Origin: Merluccius polli
Lineage: Eukaryota > Chordata > Actinopteri > Gadiformes > Merlucciidae
Length of the DNA: 64,000 bases
Assembly: GCA_030340625.1 (NCBI GenBank)
Contig: JAOPHQ010000602.1
Span: 117,545 to 181,544, forward strand
Direction of reading: 5' to 3'
The notes beneath the pieces were generated by a model. It saw nothing but the letters and a program-made list of their open reading frames with translations, made no database searches and was not told the DNA's origin. Position numbers and translations under genes: made by a program. Below are positions 25,103 to 39,633 of the stretch, in pieces (the stretch's first letter is position 1; every line of letters starts with the position of its first letter).

Positions 25103-27284
25103 GGCATCATTAACACCGCCGGCGTTGAGAGGGGGGGAGTATTTGGTTGTATGGATGGACCTGTGAGAGGACAAAATGGCAGATTTAATTACAGTGGCTG
25201 CACTATAGCACAGTGTGTAAACACAGTGAAAATCATGCGCCAAAGGAGCCATACTGCTGCCAACCATATTCTTTTACTCTTTACGCCGGCTGCTTTTATG
25301 CATGCTGCTATGAACACAGTGGCACAGTGTGTCTCTGTGTGTTTTTCTTTGTGTTTTTCTTTTTTCTCGCAGTGCAGCGGTTAAGGTAGTTAGTGCATTG
25401 ATTCACATTGCTCCGCGATGCTAATAATTCATAGTTATATTGAGACACGCCTGAGTGACTCTCATTACATATTCTCTCTCCACCTGTAATTGCAAATCTG
25501 CTGCTGGCGAGATTTTCCTGACGAGCACCAGAGAGGAGAAGGCGTTTCTCTCTGTGGTGTGTCTATGAGCATTCAGCCATGTTGTCTTGTGACTACTGGG
25601 CTGAAAAAAGTGTCCAGATAGCTGGATCTTGGCTTTCACCGGTGTGGCGCCTGGATCCAGAAACATGTGGCTTTACCCAAAAAGGGGGACGGTGGGGGGG
25701 GAAAGGTGACTGTGTCATGGGATTTCTTCAAACAATTTGTGAAGAAAATAGTTAAAAACACCCGTCAGCATCGTCAGACATCTGAGAGATAGTGACATTT
25801 CAAACCGACCCCCATTAGTAAAAACATCCGGTCTGAAATGGCTCACTATTAGATTACGCGGGCCCACATTCATTAGCGGTGAAGCGTAGCATTAGCATCG
25901 CCCTAGCAGTGTCCAGAGCACAGTTACCAGTGCATCACAAAAAAAAAAAGTAGCAATATTTGTCCTATAGCATTAGCCTCCTAACGCTTCCCCGAAGCTA
26001 ATTCTCTTCTGGGCACATAATGCCATTTCAGCAGATCTGTGAGTTAATGTGGCGTGCCATGGTAATATAAAGCATCAGAGCTTTTATTCCCCACATTCAT
26101 ATCATAACACCGTGAATTTGTCCAAGCGAAATCTGAAACATCGGGTTCATCAAGTCGTCTGCTTTATTTCACACTCCATACAGGATATCGCTGTTCATTA
26201 ATTCATCATTCATCTGTTCATCATTAATTAGTAGTTGTTATGTGAAGTGAAGGATTGCTGCTTTAGTTCCTCGTTGAGAGTTTTTTGCGAGCAGTTCCGT
26301 TTTTTGTTTTTTTTGCACTGTGTACTTTGGTTGTAAACAGAGATTGTCTCATCATTTTTATGATATTTATCAAAATTAACATCTACGTTATTTTATAACC
26401 GTATTTTTATGATATGCATCTATATCAACACCATCCATGTTATTTTGTAACTGTATTTTATGATATTAATAGAAACGTTTATTTTGTGTGACGGATTGCC
26501 TTGTGAAAACACAGACATTAGTGATCCCTATGAGACAGAGGGGATGCTGTAGTAAATGGGTCTGGGCGTCCTCGTATGTTTCCTGAGGTCGGACAGCAAG
26601 GTCCTTCTGCATCGCCAGGGCGACTCTGCCGTAACCATGGAGATTTTACGGCAGGGTTTTGAATGCAATAATACGTATTGTTTTATTGTGGCGTGTGTGA
26701 GAAAACAAGGAATGTAATTATGGACCTTGTGTGTTAAGCCGCCACGAGGATTGCAAATGAGATGGAAAAGGGATTTGGTGATGTCATTTTTTGTTTAGTG
26801 TGCTAGTGTGTACAGACAGAGGTTTAGCTCCTGCTGTGTGTATGTACATTTGTGTGTATGTTAATGCATCTATATTGAATTACCTCCACTAGCATAAGAG
26901 CAGTATTTATTTTTAATCAAATGTGTAGAAACTGGCTACTTACTCTTCCCACTAAGTGCCATGTGAAGCTAGCATTTTCAATTAATTTGGTGCAGTTGAT
27001 TTCAGTCAGCAAAAAAAATCTTTGAATCTCAATACTCACAGAATACAGAATACTTATATATACACGTCCTATCAAAATACTTACTAGTCCCATAAAAATA
27101 CTTACTCGTCCCATCAAAATACTTACTAGTCCCATAAAAATACTTACTCGTCCCATCAAAATACTTACTAGTCCCATACAAATACTTACTAGTCCCATCA
27201 AAATACTTACTAGTCCCATCGTAAAACGTAACTCTTAATATCGTTGTAGTGCTGAACTTCGAAGTCTGCAAAAGTATGTAGCTA

Positions 27285-27318
<34 letters not shown>

Positions 27319-28403
27319 GAGCATTGATGTGTGTCCTGTATTAAGCTAGGTAAGTCTCTGTATCGGTGTGTACACCTTAAGTTTGTGTATGCTTGTGTGT
27401 GTGTGTGTGTGTGTTTGCATGCTTGAGTGTGTGTGTGTGTGTGTGTGTGTAGGGGGGGTGGGGGTTCAATGACTTTGTATTTTATACACCTGTATTTATC
27501 AGGACAGATTGTGACCAATGGACAATGTGCCATTTTTTTCTTTTTTTTTTCTTCACGGTTTCATATCGCACCATTAGCAGCTCGGCTGCACCACAGATGA
27601 GCTTTGCTTTACAGAATCTAAATTACACCAGAGTCATTTTTCATCCCGTGGCTCTCTTCAGAGGCAAGGGGCCACGGATTGGGCCTTTTCACTTCCCTTA
27701 TTTGTCCTTGTCAGCTGGAGGTTGCCGCCGGCTGACATCGCCAGAATTTAAGTGGGCATCAATCAGGATGAAGAGGTAGAGCGCAAAATAACATTTGTGG
27801 GTCCTTTTTTTTTTTTTTTTAGCTGGTCAGCAACAGACAACATAAATTAGAAAACATTTTGCATGGTGAAATGAAATCATATCTCCCGATACAAAACAAA
27901 TTGCGACCCCCCCCCCCCCCCCCCCCCCCCCGCCCCGCTTTCCCGCTGGTGTAATTTTTTTCAGCCATTTTAATTTCCATTTGAAAGTCAAACAAAGGCA
28001 AGGAGATTCTCCACCATTGTTTTGGACAGAGGTCCTCTCGTCTCGGGGCAGGAGAAGATGGGAGATGAGGAGTATCTGCATGGCTGTGTAGTGATGATAA
28101 CGAGACTCCCCACGTTTGGCTGCTGTCCTATCGGTTACACTACTAAGAGTGAAGCAGGGTGGGGTGGGGGGGGGGGGGGGGGGGGGGGGACTTGGCTCAA
28201 TGTAGCAGCGATGCCACAGTGGAGTGGACTCCGTGTTTGCCTCATAAATGAGAGTCATTAATTCTGGGTGTAGGCAGAGGTTCACCTGATGTAGTGCAGG
28301 GCCCCCCCACCCTCCTCTGGGACCAACCACGGCCCTGACCCGACTTGACCCTACATCAACAGGGCATCTCTCTCTCTCTCTCTCTCTTTCTGTGTGTGTG
28401 TGT

Positions 28404-28443
<40 letters not shown>

Positions 28444-31400
28444 CTCTCGCTCTCTCTCAAAGATTCAAAGGGTTTTATTGGCATGGAAAACTTACATTTA
28501 CATTGCCAAAGCGCGAAAGCACATACACTCTCTCTCTCTCTCTCTCTCTCTCTCACAGACACAATCTGTCTCCATCCCCTTTTGTTTTTCTGTATTTGTC
28601 TCTGTCTGTTTGCCACTCTTTCTCTCTGTGTGTGCCTGGTAAACGTACATTTACATTGCCAAAGCACAAAAGCACACACACACACACACACACACACAGG
28701 CTCTCCGACAGGCTGTATCTCTCAGAGGAGGTCTTTCTGGCTGGCTGTGTTCGTGGAGGCCATGTGATGTGTTGAAGATAAGGCATCATGCTTGAGGGAG
28801 AGATTGCCGTCACCTCGGACGCCAGAGGTGGTCGTCTTTTCTCCTATTATCAGATCTGAGCAGGTCCCTGTGGGCTCCTGAATGTGCAGGATTTACACTT
28901 CATCGTTTTCTTTACAACCCACAGTCTGAGTTTAGATGATGTTTGTGGTTCTTCTGATGACTTGAGGTCGTTTCGTGGTTTTACGTCAGAATGAGAGAAC
29001 TATTTAAAGCTGTGAAAAAGTCCCCATCGTTCTACTACCTCAGTGTTAATAGATAGCGCTGCTCAAGTTTATGGCAGTGTTAAGCATTTAATTAACAGGT
29101 CTACTTAAATATTGCCACCTCATGACAAAGGTTATACAGGTGTGATGAAATGTGGAGAAACATGGAGTTAGTCTGTGATTCTATTCTGACTGGACTAGTG
29201 AAGAGTTTCTCCTTATGCTTGCTGCCACTTAGCCGGATATAACCAAATTAAAATGTGAAAATCTAAATTTAGCCAACAGCATTGTTTTACAATTAATGCG
29301 AGACAATTTAAACTTCTCCTCTGATTGCGAACAGAGAAAACAGTCAGGGGAGAAGTTCCACAATAGACTGACCTGTCAATCATTTCAGACAAATGCCCTG
29401 ACATAATTATTTTCACCTTTTTTTTATGAAGTAAAACAAAGTCACCCGTATGGTCAGAGGACGGCTAGAGGATATTACCCCATATTATCGTTAGACACCC
29501 ATAACCTAATGGCGATGAATGTATCCCGGAGCCCAGCATTTGATTTTCTTCCTCCGTTGATTTCCATACAACCTGCAGTCGCCCTGCATCTAATGGCCAG
29601 TATATGGAAGACACGATGATGGTATAGCTGCCATTTGGAGAGAAGGCACCGATGTACACCAGTACCACCACCGTCCCCCCCAATTTCCGTGGACCCCTTT
29701 AGTCTCCTGCGTATGAAAAACCAAAAGTGCACCTCCTGATATCTGCAACCTCATGTGTAAACAAACACAAGTGCCTCTCAAAGGGGCTTCAACGTAATTG
29801 GAAAGGAAATTGCGGCAGCGCTGAGCTTATGTTCCGCACACGCACTCATGCATGCAGGCGCGCACACACACATATACACACACCATTAGCGATCACCTGT
29901 CCTGAAAGAGAGGATCCCAGTCCGGCTCTGCTCTATAAGAGGTGAATAGTAATTTGGAGTTTTGATTAGTTGTAGTAGTATGATTTAGTTTTCTCCGGTT
30001 TTTGCTTCTATAATATATTTATATCCACATCACAAAGGTTATATGTTGTCAGTGGTGTATAAGCTGTGTTCCAGTATAACCATGCACAGTTGTTGGTAGC
30101 GATACTGTTAAAATGACTACACTAAACAAAACTACAAGATCAAAAGGCCGTCAAACTTTGCCGCCTCGTCTTTTTTCGGGATCGGACTGCTGCGAACACG
30201 AAGCAACATCCGTTTTTTTTGTTGCCTTCTTCTTGTGACAATGGGACAAGCTTAATGGAAGACGGCATGAGTTACGAGCCCAGCGCCTTATGACAGGATG
30301 ACCTTACTCAGGAAAGAGACATAATTGTGGAGTCTTTATGACAGGCCCTGTGGTCCTGGGAGGTCCTTCTGCACACAGCAGCTCCTCCCTGACACTGACC
30401 ATGCCAAGACAACCCTGAAGGTTCAACTCCCAACCCCCGCCCCCCCCCCCCCCCCCCCCCCATGGAAAAAAGTTTGACATATCGTGGCTCATTGCTGAAT
30501 ACAAAAATATATGCAGCAGCAACGTGTGCTTCTTTTGGAAACATATGAAGAAGAGAGGAGGAGACGTTACAAACACATATTGCATAATTACACATCAAAT
30601 GATGTGGTAAAACGTCAACAATGACTTTTATAAAAATTTAATTTGTCCATTAACGATGAAGGCCGCCATGTTTGATGTTGTTCCTGACATCAAGTAGGAC
30701 AAACCGGAGCTCTGAAACGATACCCGAATTTCCAACCTGTAATTCCGAGTTGGACAACTGTTCATTTCCGGCAATTTTTAACAAGACAACCCGTCTCCGA
30801 GTTGTCTTGAACCCGGTATCAGCCCTGAAGCACTGCAGCAGCCCGGACATCTGGGCCAAGCTCAATCACAAATTAGCGGTGGTAGCGCATCACGTCGCAG
30901 AGTGTCTACTGTTGTGTACCACCACCCTCCCATGGTGCACTACACACTCTGTTCAACCCAATCCAAAATGCCATGACTGAGACGGTAGGTAGCGTGTTAA
31001 TATGAATGCTGTGGTGAAGAGCGTGATGCTAGCACATTTGCGTGGCAACATCAATTAGCTGTTGCTCTCCTAGGGAAGGGAATATCCAGGAGTTGGGCTA
31101 ACTGCTTCCTGACAGCATTGAAGAACTTACTATGTACACACGTAGCTTCCACTTTTGCATCGGGTTTATAAGTTCAAGACAAATTAATGACATTTAATTG
31201 ATGTAAATATCGTCCTGGTGAGTTGTGATCTCACACCCAGGCTGTTTGCTTTTCTTTTTTTTTGTCCACACAAGGTTATGAGCCTTTGACCTTATTGCAT
31301 CTGTGGCTCAGAGCGGATGTAAATGAGACCTCAAACTGCTTGGCTTTCAAAACTATTAAATCAATGACTCATCAGCCCTATTCATTCCATTCTGCATAAT

Positions 31401-34400
31401 TACATTTTGTTGATTCAATTGAGTTGATCTACATAAAGATTGAATTTGCCCCTGAAGCTTTGAAGCTTGATTTTGTGTGTGTGTTTGTGTGCATGTGAAT
31501 GTGTGTGTGTGCTTGTGCATGTGTGTGTGCTTGTCTGTCGGTCTGCGTGTGCGTGAGTGTGTGTGTTGGAAGTCACAGGAAGTAACTTACATGCCATACC
31601 ACGCTAATCAGATGACAGGAGAACGTACTATTTTGATACCCATTGACCTCATTTACAGCAATTACTACTGATTAAATTAATTCAACATTACTCTACTTAC
31701 TCTTGCCAATGTCTGGATCACATCACGATTATACGTCATATGTTTAAGAAATGTACACGTCGTCGTCCATACAGCAGGCCTTTTCAGGTTTAGACCATTT
31801 TCAAAATGCTAAATTTTCGGTGGTGGAAAACGTCGGCTTAGTGTTGACGGAAGATGGAGAACCATTGAGCCGTAGTGAAGTGTGGACATGTCCTCAGGGG
31901 CACTGAAGTTCACTAGCAAGTACTGCTATCAAGTAAACTAAATCTTTGCTAAATCCTCATCTGTCATTTTTATTTTCACGTGTCTGAAATGTGAAAAAAA
32001 TGCCCGAATGCTGAGCATGTCTTTCTTCTACACCTCTGCTCCTACCACCTTACTACCACCACCATCACCCCCACCCCTACCCCACCACCACCACCACCTC
32101 CCCTACTACCACCACCACTCCAACCCCACCCCTACCCCACCACCATCACCTCCCCTACTACCACCACCACCACCACCATCATCCCCACCCCTACCCCACA
32201 ACCACCACCCCAACCCACCACCACCTCCCCTACTACCACCACCACCACCACCACCACCATCATCCCCACCCCTACCCCACAACCACCACCCCAACCCACC
32301 ACCACCTCCCCTACTACCACCACCACCATCATCCCCACCCCTACCCCACAACCACCACCCCAACCCACCACCACCTCCCCTACTACCACCACCACCACCA
32401 CCCCTACCCCACCACGCCACCTCTCCCCTGCACCAATCCCAACAGATGCAATGCTGCTGGTGGCCCAGAGACTGGAAGGGCCATTCAACATTGAATCTGT
32501 CATGGAGCCCATCGACGTGAAGATCTCGGAGGCCATCATGACGATGCAAGAAAACAGCGCACAGGTTTCCTACAGGGTACGTCCAATACATCGACTATGC
32601 CAGAGAACAAGCACATATGATGTATTACGAGAGTAAAATGACACTAAACTTGAAACAAGAAGTTTAAGAGTGCGGCAGGATATAAGTGCGTCACCGTATT
32701 CGCATTTCTGTCATGCGTGCTTTTCAGAAACATATAGGGTTTCTTCAAGGTGTGCAGCACAACACAATAATTATGTCCCAAGTTTAGAGCGTTGTGTTTT
32801 GAATGATAGGTTTCCTTGGGGTCAGATAATCTTAGTTCGACTAACAGTAGTTAATGTGTTTCCTGTGTTTTACTGCATTCTCGCGTGCACCACAAAATTG
32901 TAGCCACTGCACAACTGAAAAAAAAAGAAAAATGTAGGTGGTTGTGAGGACAATTTTCCACCTACACAATGTTGGCTGCCAGTTCTCATTCAAGGCAAAC
33001 TGTTCCTTTCACTGTCTTCTCGAAGGCAGTTTTGTTTATCCTTTAATTATATGTTTCCCCACACCACCACCACCACCACCACCACCTTTTAAACATGTGT
33101 ACGTACTGACATAAGGTAGGTCTTGGCCTACGTTAAGAACCTGTCTGCTGCACAGTCGATGGGAGTCGGCACAAATCGTCAATGCTAATGTAACGTGAGG
33201 TAGGATGACCCACAAGGGCCAGGGCACAGCATCAGCCCCCCCCCCCCCCCCCCCCACCCCCACCCATCCCTCCTCTGTTCCCCTCTCGCATCCAAAAGTA
33301 ATTCCATAGCTCTCCTCTCTGGCTGACGCTCTGGTGCCCGCGGCTGTGTAATTGCAGGTCTTCCAAGGTTGCGGCCAGCCCAAACCCTCAGAAATGAGCA
33401 GCAGGTCCACTCGCGGCGCGTCGGATGTGTTCAACGCCCGGTTCAGACCGTACAGCCCAGAGGAGCGGCCGACCACGGCAGCTGGCACCAGCCTGGACAG
33501 ACTGGTAAGACGCCGAGTCACCGAGCGAGGTCGGGGAGTCGCCGATCGAGGTCGGCGGGAGTTTCTGTTTTGTGTTGTTTTTTTTTTTGTTTCCAGGGAG
33601 AGATAGCCGAGTGGGAGCGTCGTCATGTAAACATCGTTTGTCTTCCTCGACGTGACACTTGATTAAAACTGATTTGGCGCCGTAAGCTCCCTTCCCTGCC
33701 AAGAATGTATTCTTTATAGTCGCCCTCTATTCACCCACCCCCCTTTCAATCGACTCGCGTTTGTTAGCCAATCACCCCGGCTTTACCTCCGCCGAGGTCG
33801 GCGGAGGGCGTGCGGCCAGACATCCAAGATGTCCATCCCGCCTCTTTGTGTGTACCTAACAAATAGGAAGTAGGAAAAACAACGACAGCAAATGGATAGA
33901 TGATGTGAGATTGACCGGATCAATTGTTTGCTCTAAGGCCAACCATTATCTTCCAGCAGATGAGGTACATGAGGTTAGTTTCACTCCGGCGTTGTGTGCC
34001 GGGGATTTCCGTCGGCATACCGAAGCCCAACAACCTTGAGAGGCAAAGTGCTGCTCGGGGTAGAGGTTACCCTGGGAGTGACGGGCCAATTCAGCTGAGA
34101 GACAGTTCTCATCATGGATTACCTTCACAGACATTCCCCCCCCCACCACCACCACCACCACCACCACCAGCCTCTCCTGCACCCCGAGGAGGAAGACTCC
34201 CTCTTTCAATGATGTATCTAACTTTGTTTAAATCATACACACCAAAAATCCTAAAACTCTAACTGTTTCTAACTGCTGTGATTTCATGGAATCGTTCATT
34301 ATGTTAGTCTCATTGACTGTAAAAAAATATATATAGACGTAGCGCCCGCAACCGTTGCTTTACAGCCGTAGACATTTCACGTTATGGGCGCTGCCATTGC

Positions 34401-35612
34401 TTAAGATTTTCAGCAACCAGCAGCCGAAACAATCCATGTTTGGCACATTTGAGGGCGGAAATTGAATGGCCGCCCCGCAGTAGTCTACACATTAGTCTCT
34501 ACCGCGAGCCACATATAGGCCGTTAGAGGAACTACATGCTATACACTTCCGCAGGTGCTTCACAAACGGGCTGCCGCTCGGTTAGTCTTGAGCACATGAT
34601 CAATTGACACATGATCAATAGAATGCTTGTGCTTGAGTTAGTACTGGTTGATTCTTAATTAAGATTGAAGGTTGAAGATTCATTTAAAGCACCTATGACA
34701 AGCTTAATGGTTTCCCTCTGGCGTCGACTCATGAAGGATAATTCCAGATGTTTCAAATGCTTGTTATGCAAGTAGATTCCATGACATTGTTCCAAACAAA
34801 AGCTTCCCTTAAACCCTTACTACATCTCACTATTTGCATTGGAAACAAACTCCCACCACTATAGTGGTAGGCGAGAGACAATATAGAAAAAAGGGAAATA
34901 TATAGTCTTTCTTCTGGAAAGGCTTCTGTATTTTCCCCACATAACTTAAAGAAAAGCTTTAAGAAAGTTTTTTTTTTTTTTTTTTTTCTTTTGGTCTCCA
35001 TCCCAGCGGAGAATATAAAAGTGATCTTTTCATTTTCGCTCCATAACTGCACATTTTCTCACATACTTAATACCTTGTGCGTTGCAATAGCCTTTTTTAA
35101 GCCATGCATACCCTTTGTGTGAATTGTTCTCGCGAGTCCCAGATGTTTAATTAATCTCTGCTCTTTCCTTGTCTTCATGCTGCAAAAACCAGAGGACGGT
35201 CTGGAATGAGATGCAACTCAGTGTAAGCTTCTTCTGTTTCACCACTGAACTCAAATGTTTTCCTTTTTTCCCGCTGTCCAGGTATCGTCTTGCTCAAGCG
35301 TAAAACGCAGCATTTTCACTGCAATGGAACTGAACCCCAAACCCTCCCCCAACTTCCACAGCGACCATGCTACGTTAGCTGTGTGTCCCCACCCCCCCCC
35401 CCCCCCCCCCCCACCGAAAGCTATTTCCTGAAACAGCTTGAACACTATTTCCTCTTTGATTCTCCAAAGTGTGTGTTGTTGACATTGATCCCAGGGTATG
35501 ATCCTGTGCTGTATTTCAGTTTGAACACATCGGCTATGAGACCGCGAAACTAAACAGCCACCGCAGATCACAGACTATCCTCCAGCTTGTGAAGACCCCC
35601 TCTCTCTATCTT

Positions 35613-35675
<63 letters not shown>

Positions 35676-37207
35676 CTCTATCTCCCTCTCTCTCTCTCTC
35701 TGGTGATCAAACACGTCTTTTTTCTTTTTTACTTTTTCTCCTCTCTGCCGCCACACCCCCCCCACCGCTCTATCTATTCTAGACACATCAGAGACCAAGA
35801 CCCCTATTGCCTTAGCTAATAGAGCCAACTCCCCCCGGAGGAAGCCAGCCAATCAGCAAATGACCTGGTCCGTCAGAGCTTGCAGTGTTGGGTGGGGGTG
35901 TGAGTTGGGGGAAGAGTTGGGTGGGGTGGGGTGGGGTGGGGGGTGTCATAGCCAGCCGGAGCGCTAATGGTACAGTGAGACGCGAGGAGACTCCAGGCTG
36001 CTCATGAATAACCGGGCAATTAGCCTGCCTGGAGAGCTCTGGAAGGAAGACTTGAGTGGCAGGAGCTTATTTTGGAAGTGTTCGAAAATAGACGGGCAGG
36101 TACACCTGTGTAGTGGCTCCTATGTATAACAGAGCCCTACTGTGAATTTTTCCCTTTTGCCGTCGCTCATTCCCCCCCCCCCCCCCCCCCCCTTTTTTTT
36201 TTGATAGCAGAGATTACGAAACCCACAAGAGGGGAACTATTGAGGATTTTCTTTCGACGGCGTTGTTAAGGCATGACTGGCAGAGTAGAAAGGCTGAGAC
36301 TGTTGACTTTCAAAAGGGAAAATAATGTCCATCTTTTGGGGCCTTTTTGTGGAGCCCACCGTTTGTCTGCTCTGTTGGATTATTTAATTAACACGTTGTG
36401 TGGCTGGACTAATTAAATACGAATGCCACGCTTTTGTTTGAACTAACTTTGAAATTAGTCTGCTTTTTTTTTTTCTTCATTTCAATGTATTTATACAGGA
36501 GCATATTTAACTGAATTGGTTCTGTTTGCTAACTTGGAACTCAATTCCAACCTGGACCCTGCGATAGCATTGCTATTTGCGACCAAATGACACATGGTTG
36601 GCAAAATACGAATAAACCCTCAGTTCAAGGGTTACAAAAGCCACAAAAGTCGAATGAAAATGTGTGTATGTGTGGTCACGGTGAGCGGCTTTAGCTGGCA
36701 TTAAAAAGATAGTTGTGGCCCGGTCCGTCTGTCCCTGATACCACATTAAAAACTGGGAACATCTACTTCAGGTCCAGTTTTTTTAGCAGCGAAACACCAT
36801 GAAGGCTTTCAGTGTTATCAGGCTACATCACCCCCCTCCTCCCCCCATTACATCTTAAGCCATACAGCCACAACCGCCAGCGACATGTTTTGCTCTATTT
36901 GCTCTATTCTTCAGTAGAGATGTCTGGATCCCCCTCTAAAAGAAGTGTTTGCCTTTTCCCCAAACTGTCTTCCCACGCATGTCTGTTCTGTCGCTGTATT
37001 ACAGCCACGGCGGCTATGCTAGATCGCTGCGATGACGGCCAACGAGCGTTTTTTAAAAGCGTCCCTTTGATTAGAAGTCTGTGAGCGTGTCCACTAATTT
37101 CCCTTAAGTCAAGGTATGTGGGACAGGCAGCAGGCGGCGTTATGCGCAAGTCTTTCTGTGTGTGAGTGTGTGTGTGTGTCTCTGAGTATCTTTGTGTGTG
37201 TCTGGGC

Positions 37208-37272
<65 letters not shown>

Positions 37273-39587
37273 CGTGCATGTGTGCATGTGTGTGTGTATG
37301 TCTGTGTGTGTGTCTCCTTTGTGTGGTTGAGTAGAGTGAGAAGCCTGGAGGAGCAGGCCAACCTCCAGCTCAATGAGCCTTGGTGGCGTAATTGCCTGAC
37401 ATTCTGTCACACACACACACACACACACACACCCTCGCATTGCTCTGTTTTGAGAGGGAAATGGAGATTTTGAAAGTACCAATGGTGGGATAAAGATGTG
37501 GCAGATTGTGCCAGAGAGATAGGGTTTCTGATTTTGACATCTGTAACAGGTTTCTCGCTGTGAAGTTTGCTCGGGCGTGTAGTACTGTGTTATTGTCAAA
37601 TGTTTCTGTGTGCATATGTGTGTGTGTGTGTGCTTGTTACGGTCCAGGTCCGACAGACCATGTTCTAAGGTCCAACTGGACTGGGTTGCACCAGCAAAAA
37701 AAAAGTCACACCGACACAGTATCCTGTGTAGAAACAGGGCTGCTGCTGAGTTCTGCACAGTGTGCCCTTAGCGCCACGGTCCTAGCCACCCCCCATAATT
37801 ATATCATTTTTTTATTTCGCCGATTACTTTTTGTCACCAACTGCTGGGTACTATCTGGCGGGTACTATCTGGCGGGAACTATCTGCAGTGGAAAAGCGCC
37901 ACTTGGAACCAAAAGCGAGTACAATTGAGTCGAGTCAGGCCGATACCATGCAGTGGAAAAGCGCCATTAGTAAACACTTACGTCATAACTAGACTACGTT
38001 TGAACAAAGCGGGTGCAATCGGCCCCTGGTCCGAGGGGCCAGGTCCACACAGTCTAGGCTGAATCGGTCTGGGCCTCGCGAGTGATAAATATGGCTGGTA
38101 TCCGGTTACGCTGTAATCCGATTTCCTCGGTCCTAAATGTGTGGATAAAAGCTGTTTATTTTCCCTCTCATCTGCACAATGTTACGCTTTTAAATCCCAT
38201 CCACGCACAATGGGCCAAGGGCAAGTGAAACAGTGCCGTGCGGTCAGTCACTCAGGACACACTCCTCTGCTCGTACACCATAAAATGTCCTGACCCAGGC
38301 ATAAACCTGCTGTCGACCGAGGGCTGTTTTCAGCCACTAAAATTCCATTTTGTTTGGGCATGGCTTAATGGTTAGTAAGTGGCCTATCTACAGATCCATT
38401 CTCAAAGTTGTTGTATTTACTCAGCGCTCCCCAAAGCCGTGTTATTACAGGCATTCCAGGGATGTTGAGATAATTGATACGTTCCCTAAGACCGCGTAAG
38501 GATAAACAGTCTATAAGTGGACAGTCAGCACCGCGCGGCCTTTCCCAGAATGCTTGGCGGTACCCACGCATAAAATGGTGTGTTTTTCACACCGCTGTCA
38601 CGGTGTGAAAAAATTGTAAAAAAAACCCAAATATCTATTCAACATGTGAAATCATTAGCATGCAACTGGTGTACAGAACATTTCATGTTGTTTGTGAAAG
38701 TGGCTCCTTTGACTAAAACGAAGCGAATTTCAGACGAAAAACACGCTAAATGCAAAAGTAAATAGTTTACCATTGTTTAGCGGAGTAAAGGGCAGCCCTA
38801 AAGAAGAGTAATGATGAGCAAATTGAGCTAGAAAAGGGGCCCCATTGCGTTGTTCCTTGAAACAAAACAAAACTGAAAACCCATAAAAGGCAGAAATACT
38901 TTCCTGAACAGCAGGGATGATGGCAGGCCACTCAGACAGATGTGTTTACCACTGGTGAACCGTTGGGGAAAAAAGTCCTTTTTATTCCCCAGAATGTCAC
39001 TTTCGTGGTTGCGTTTTTTCTTTGCAAATGTGAACAGCTGTGCTGCCTATTACACAACATGCAAATGTCCAATTGCATGCACTTCCAGTGCGTGTGTGTT
39101 GAGAGCGTTGTGGCATATGAAAATGTGACGCCTGGGTTTCTAAGGTGAGACCGGCGACTGGTGAACCAGTAAATTAGTATATTGTTTTGGAAAGTAATTT
39201 GTTTTCGTTTCCAGTGAGTGTACTCCCGCTCACTCGCACACTTGCACATGTGAAAACACACACACACACACAAGTGGGATGCAAATGCTTGAATGCTGAT
39301 GATGACATCTTCCTAGTAATGAGGCTACCAGAATCCAGGTATTTTGTCAGGAAGACAAGTATGACTAACGGTGTCCCACATTGTAAATTGTAAATATGAA
39401 AGGCAATTTAAAATTACAGCAAAAGCGATCACCTCCTCGAGATCTATGGGCTGGATGCCATTTTTAATCCAGACTGCATGTGAGTTTGTTACCAAATTAC
39501 TGAATGGTCTGTGACACTTCTCAGTTGAAATAAAGAACAATTAAATAAACAATTAAATAAATTCAATACAAAAGATTTAGGAGCTAC

Positions 39588-39633
<46 letters not shown>

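Larger units (their letters stand above)
13026..32445 (+). other. gpc6: gpc6 intron 4 (19.4 kb)
   Basis: There is no gene on either strand. It carries an ISRE-like array (13193-13236), a 22-bp hairpin (13877-13923), a 36-bp tandem array with a dispersed repeat (14806-15240), fold-back elements (16228-16559 and 23038-23157), large TG, AT, TCC, ATC and CACCAT arrays (18.4-25.1 kb), a 21-bp minisatellite (27067-27220) and a CCA minisatellite at its 3' end. Long apparent reading frames in this region are low-complexity repeat translations. Unique stretches such as 17160-17640 and 27550-27780 may be conserved non-coding DNA. Confidence 0.8.

Noticed and set aside
27067..27220. CRISPR-like regularly spaced repeats
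   Set aside because: Units are directly adjacent with no unique spacers, and the DNA is vertebrate.
27907..28189. PolyC and polyG as a functional stem
   Set aside because: Homopolymer runs are scattered throughout the window. Nothing else supports pairing.
33036..33626. 196-residue - strand reading frame overlapping gpc6 exon 6
   Set aside because: Shadow of the GC-rich exon plus a polyC tract. No recognisable domain.
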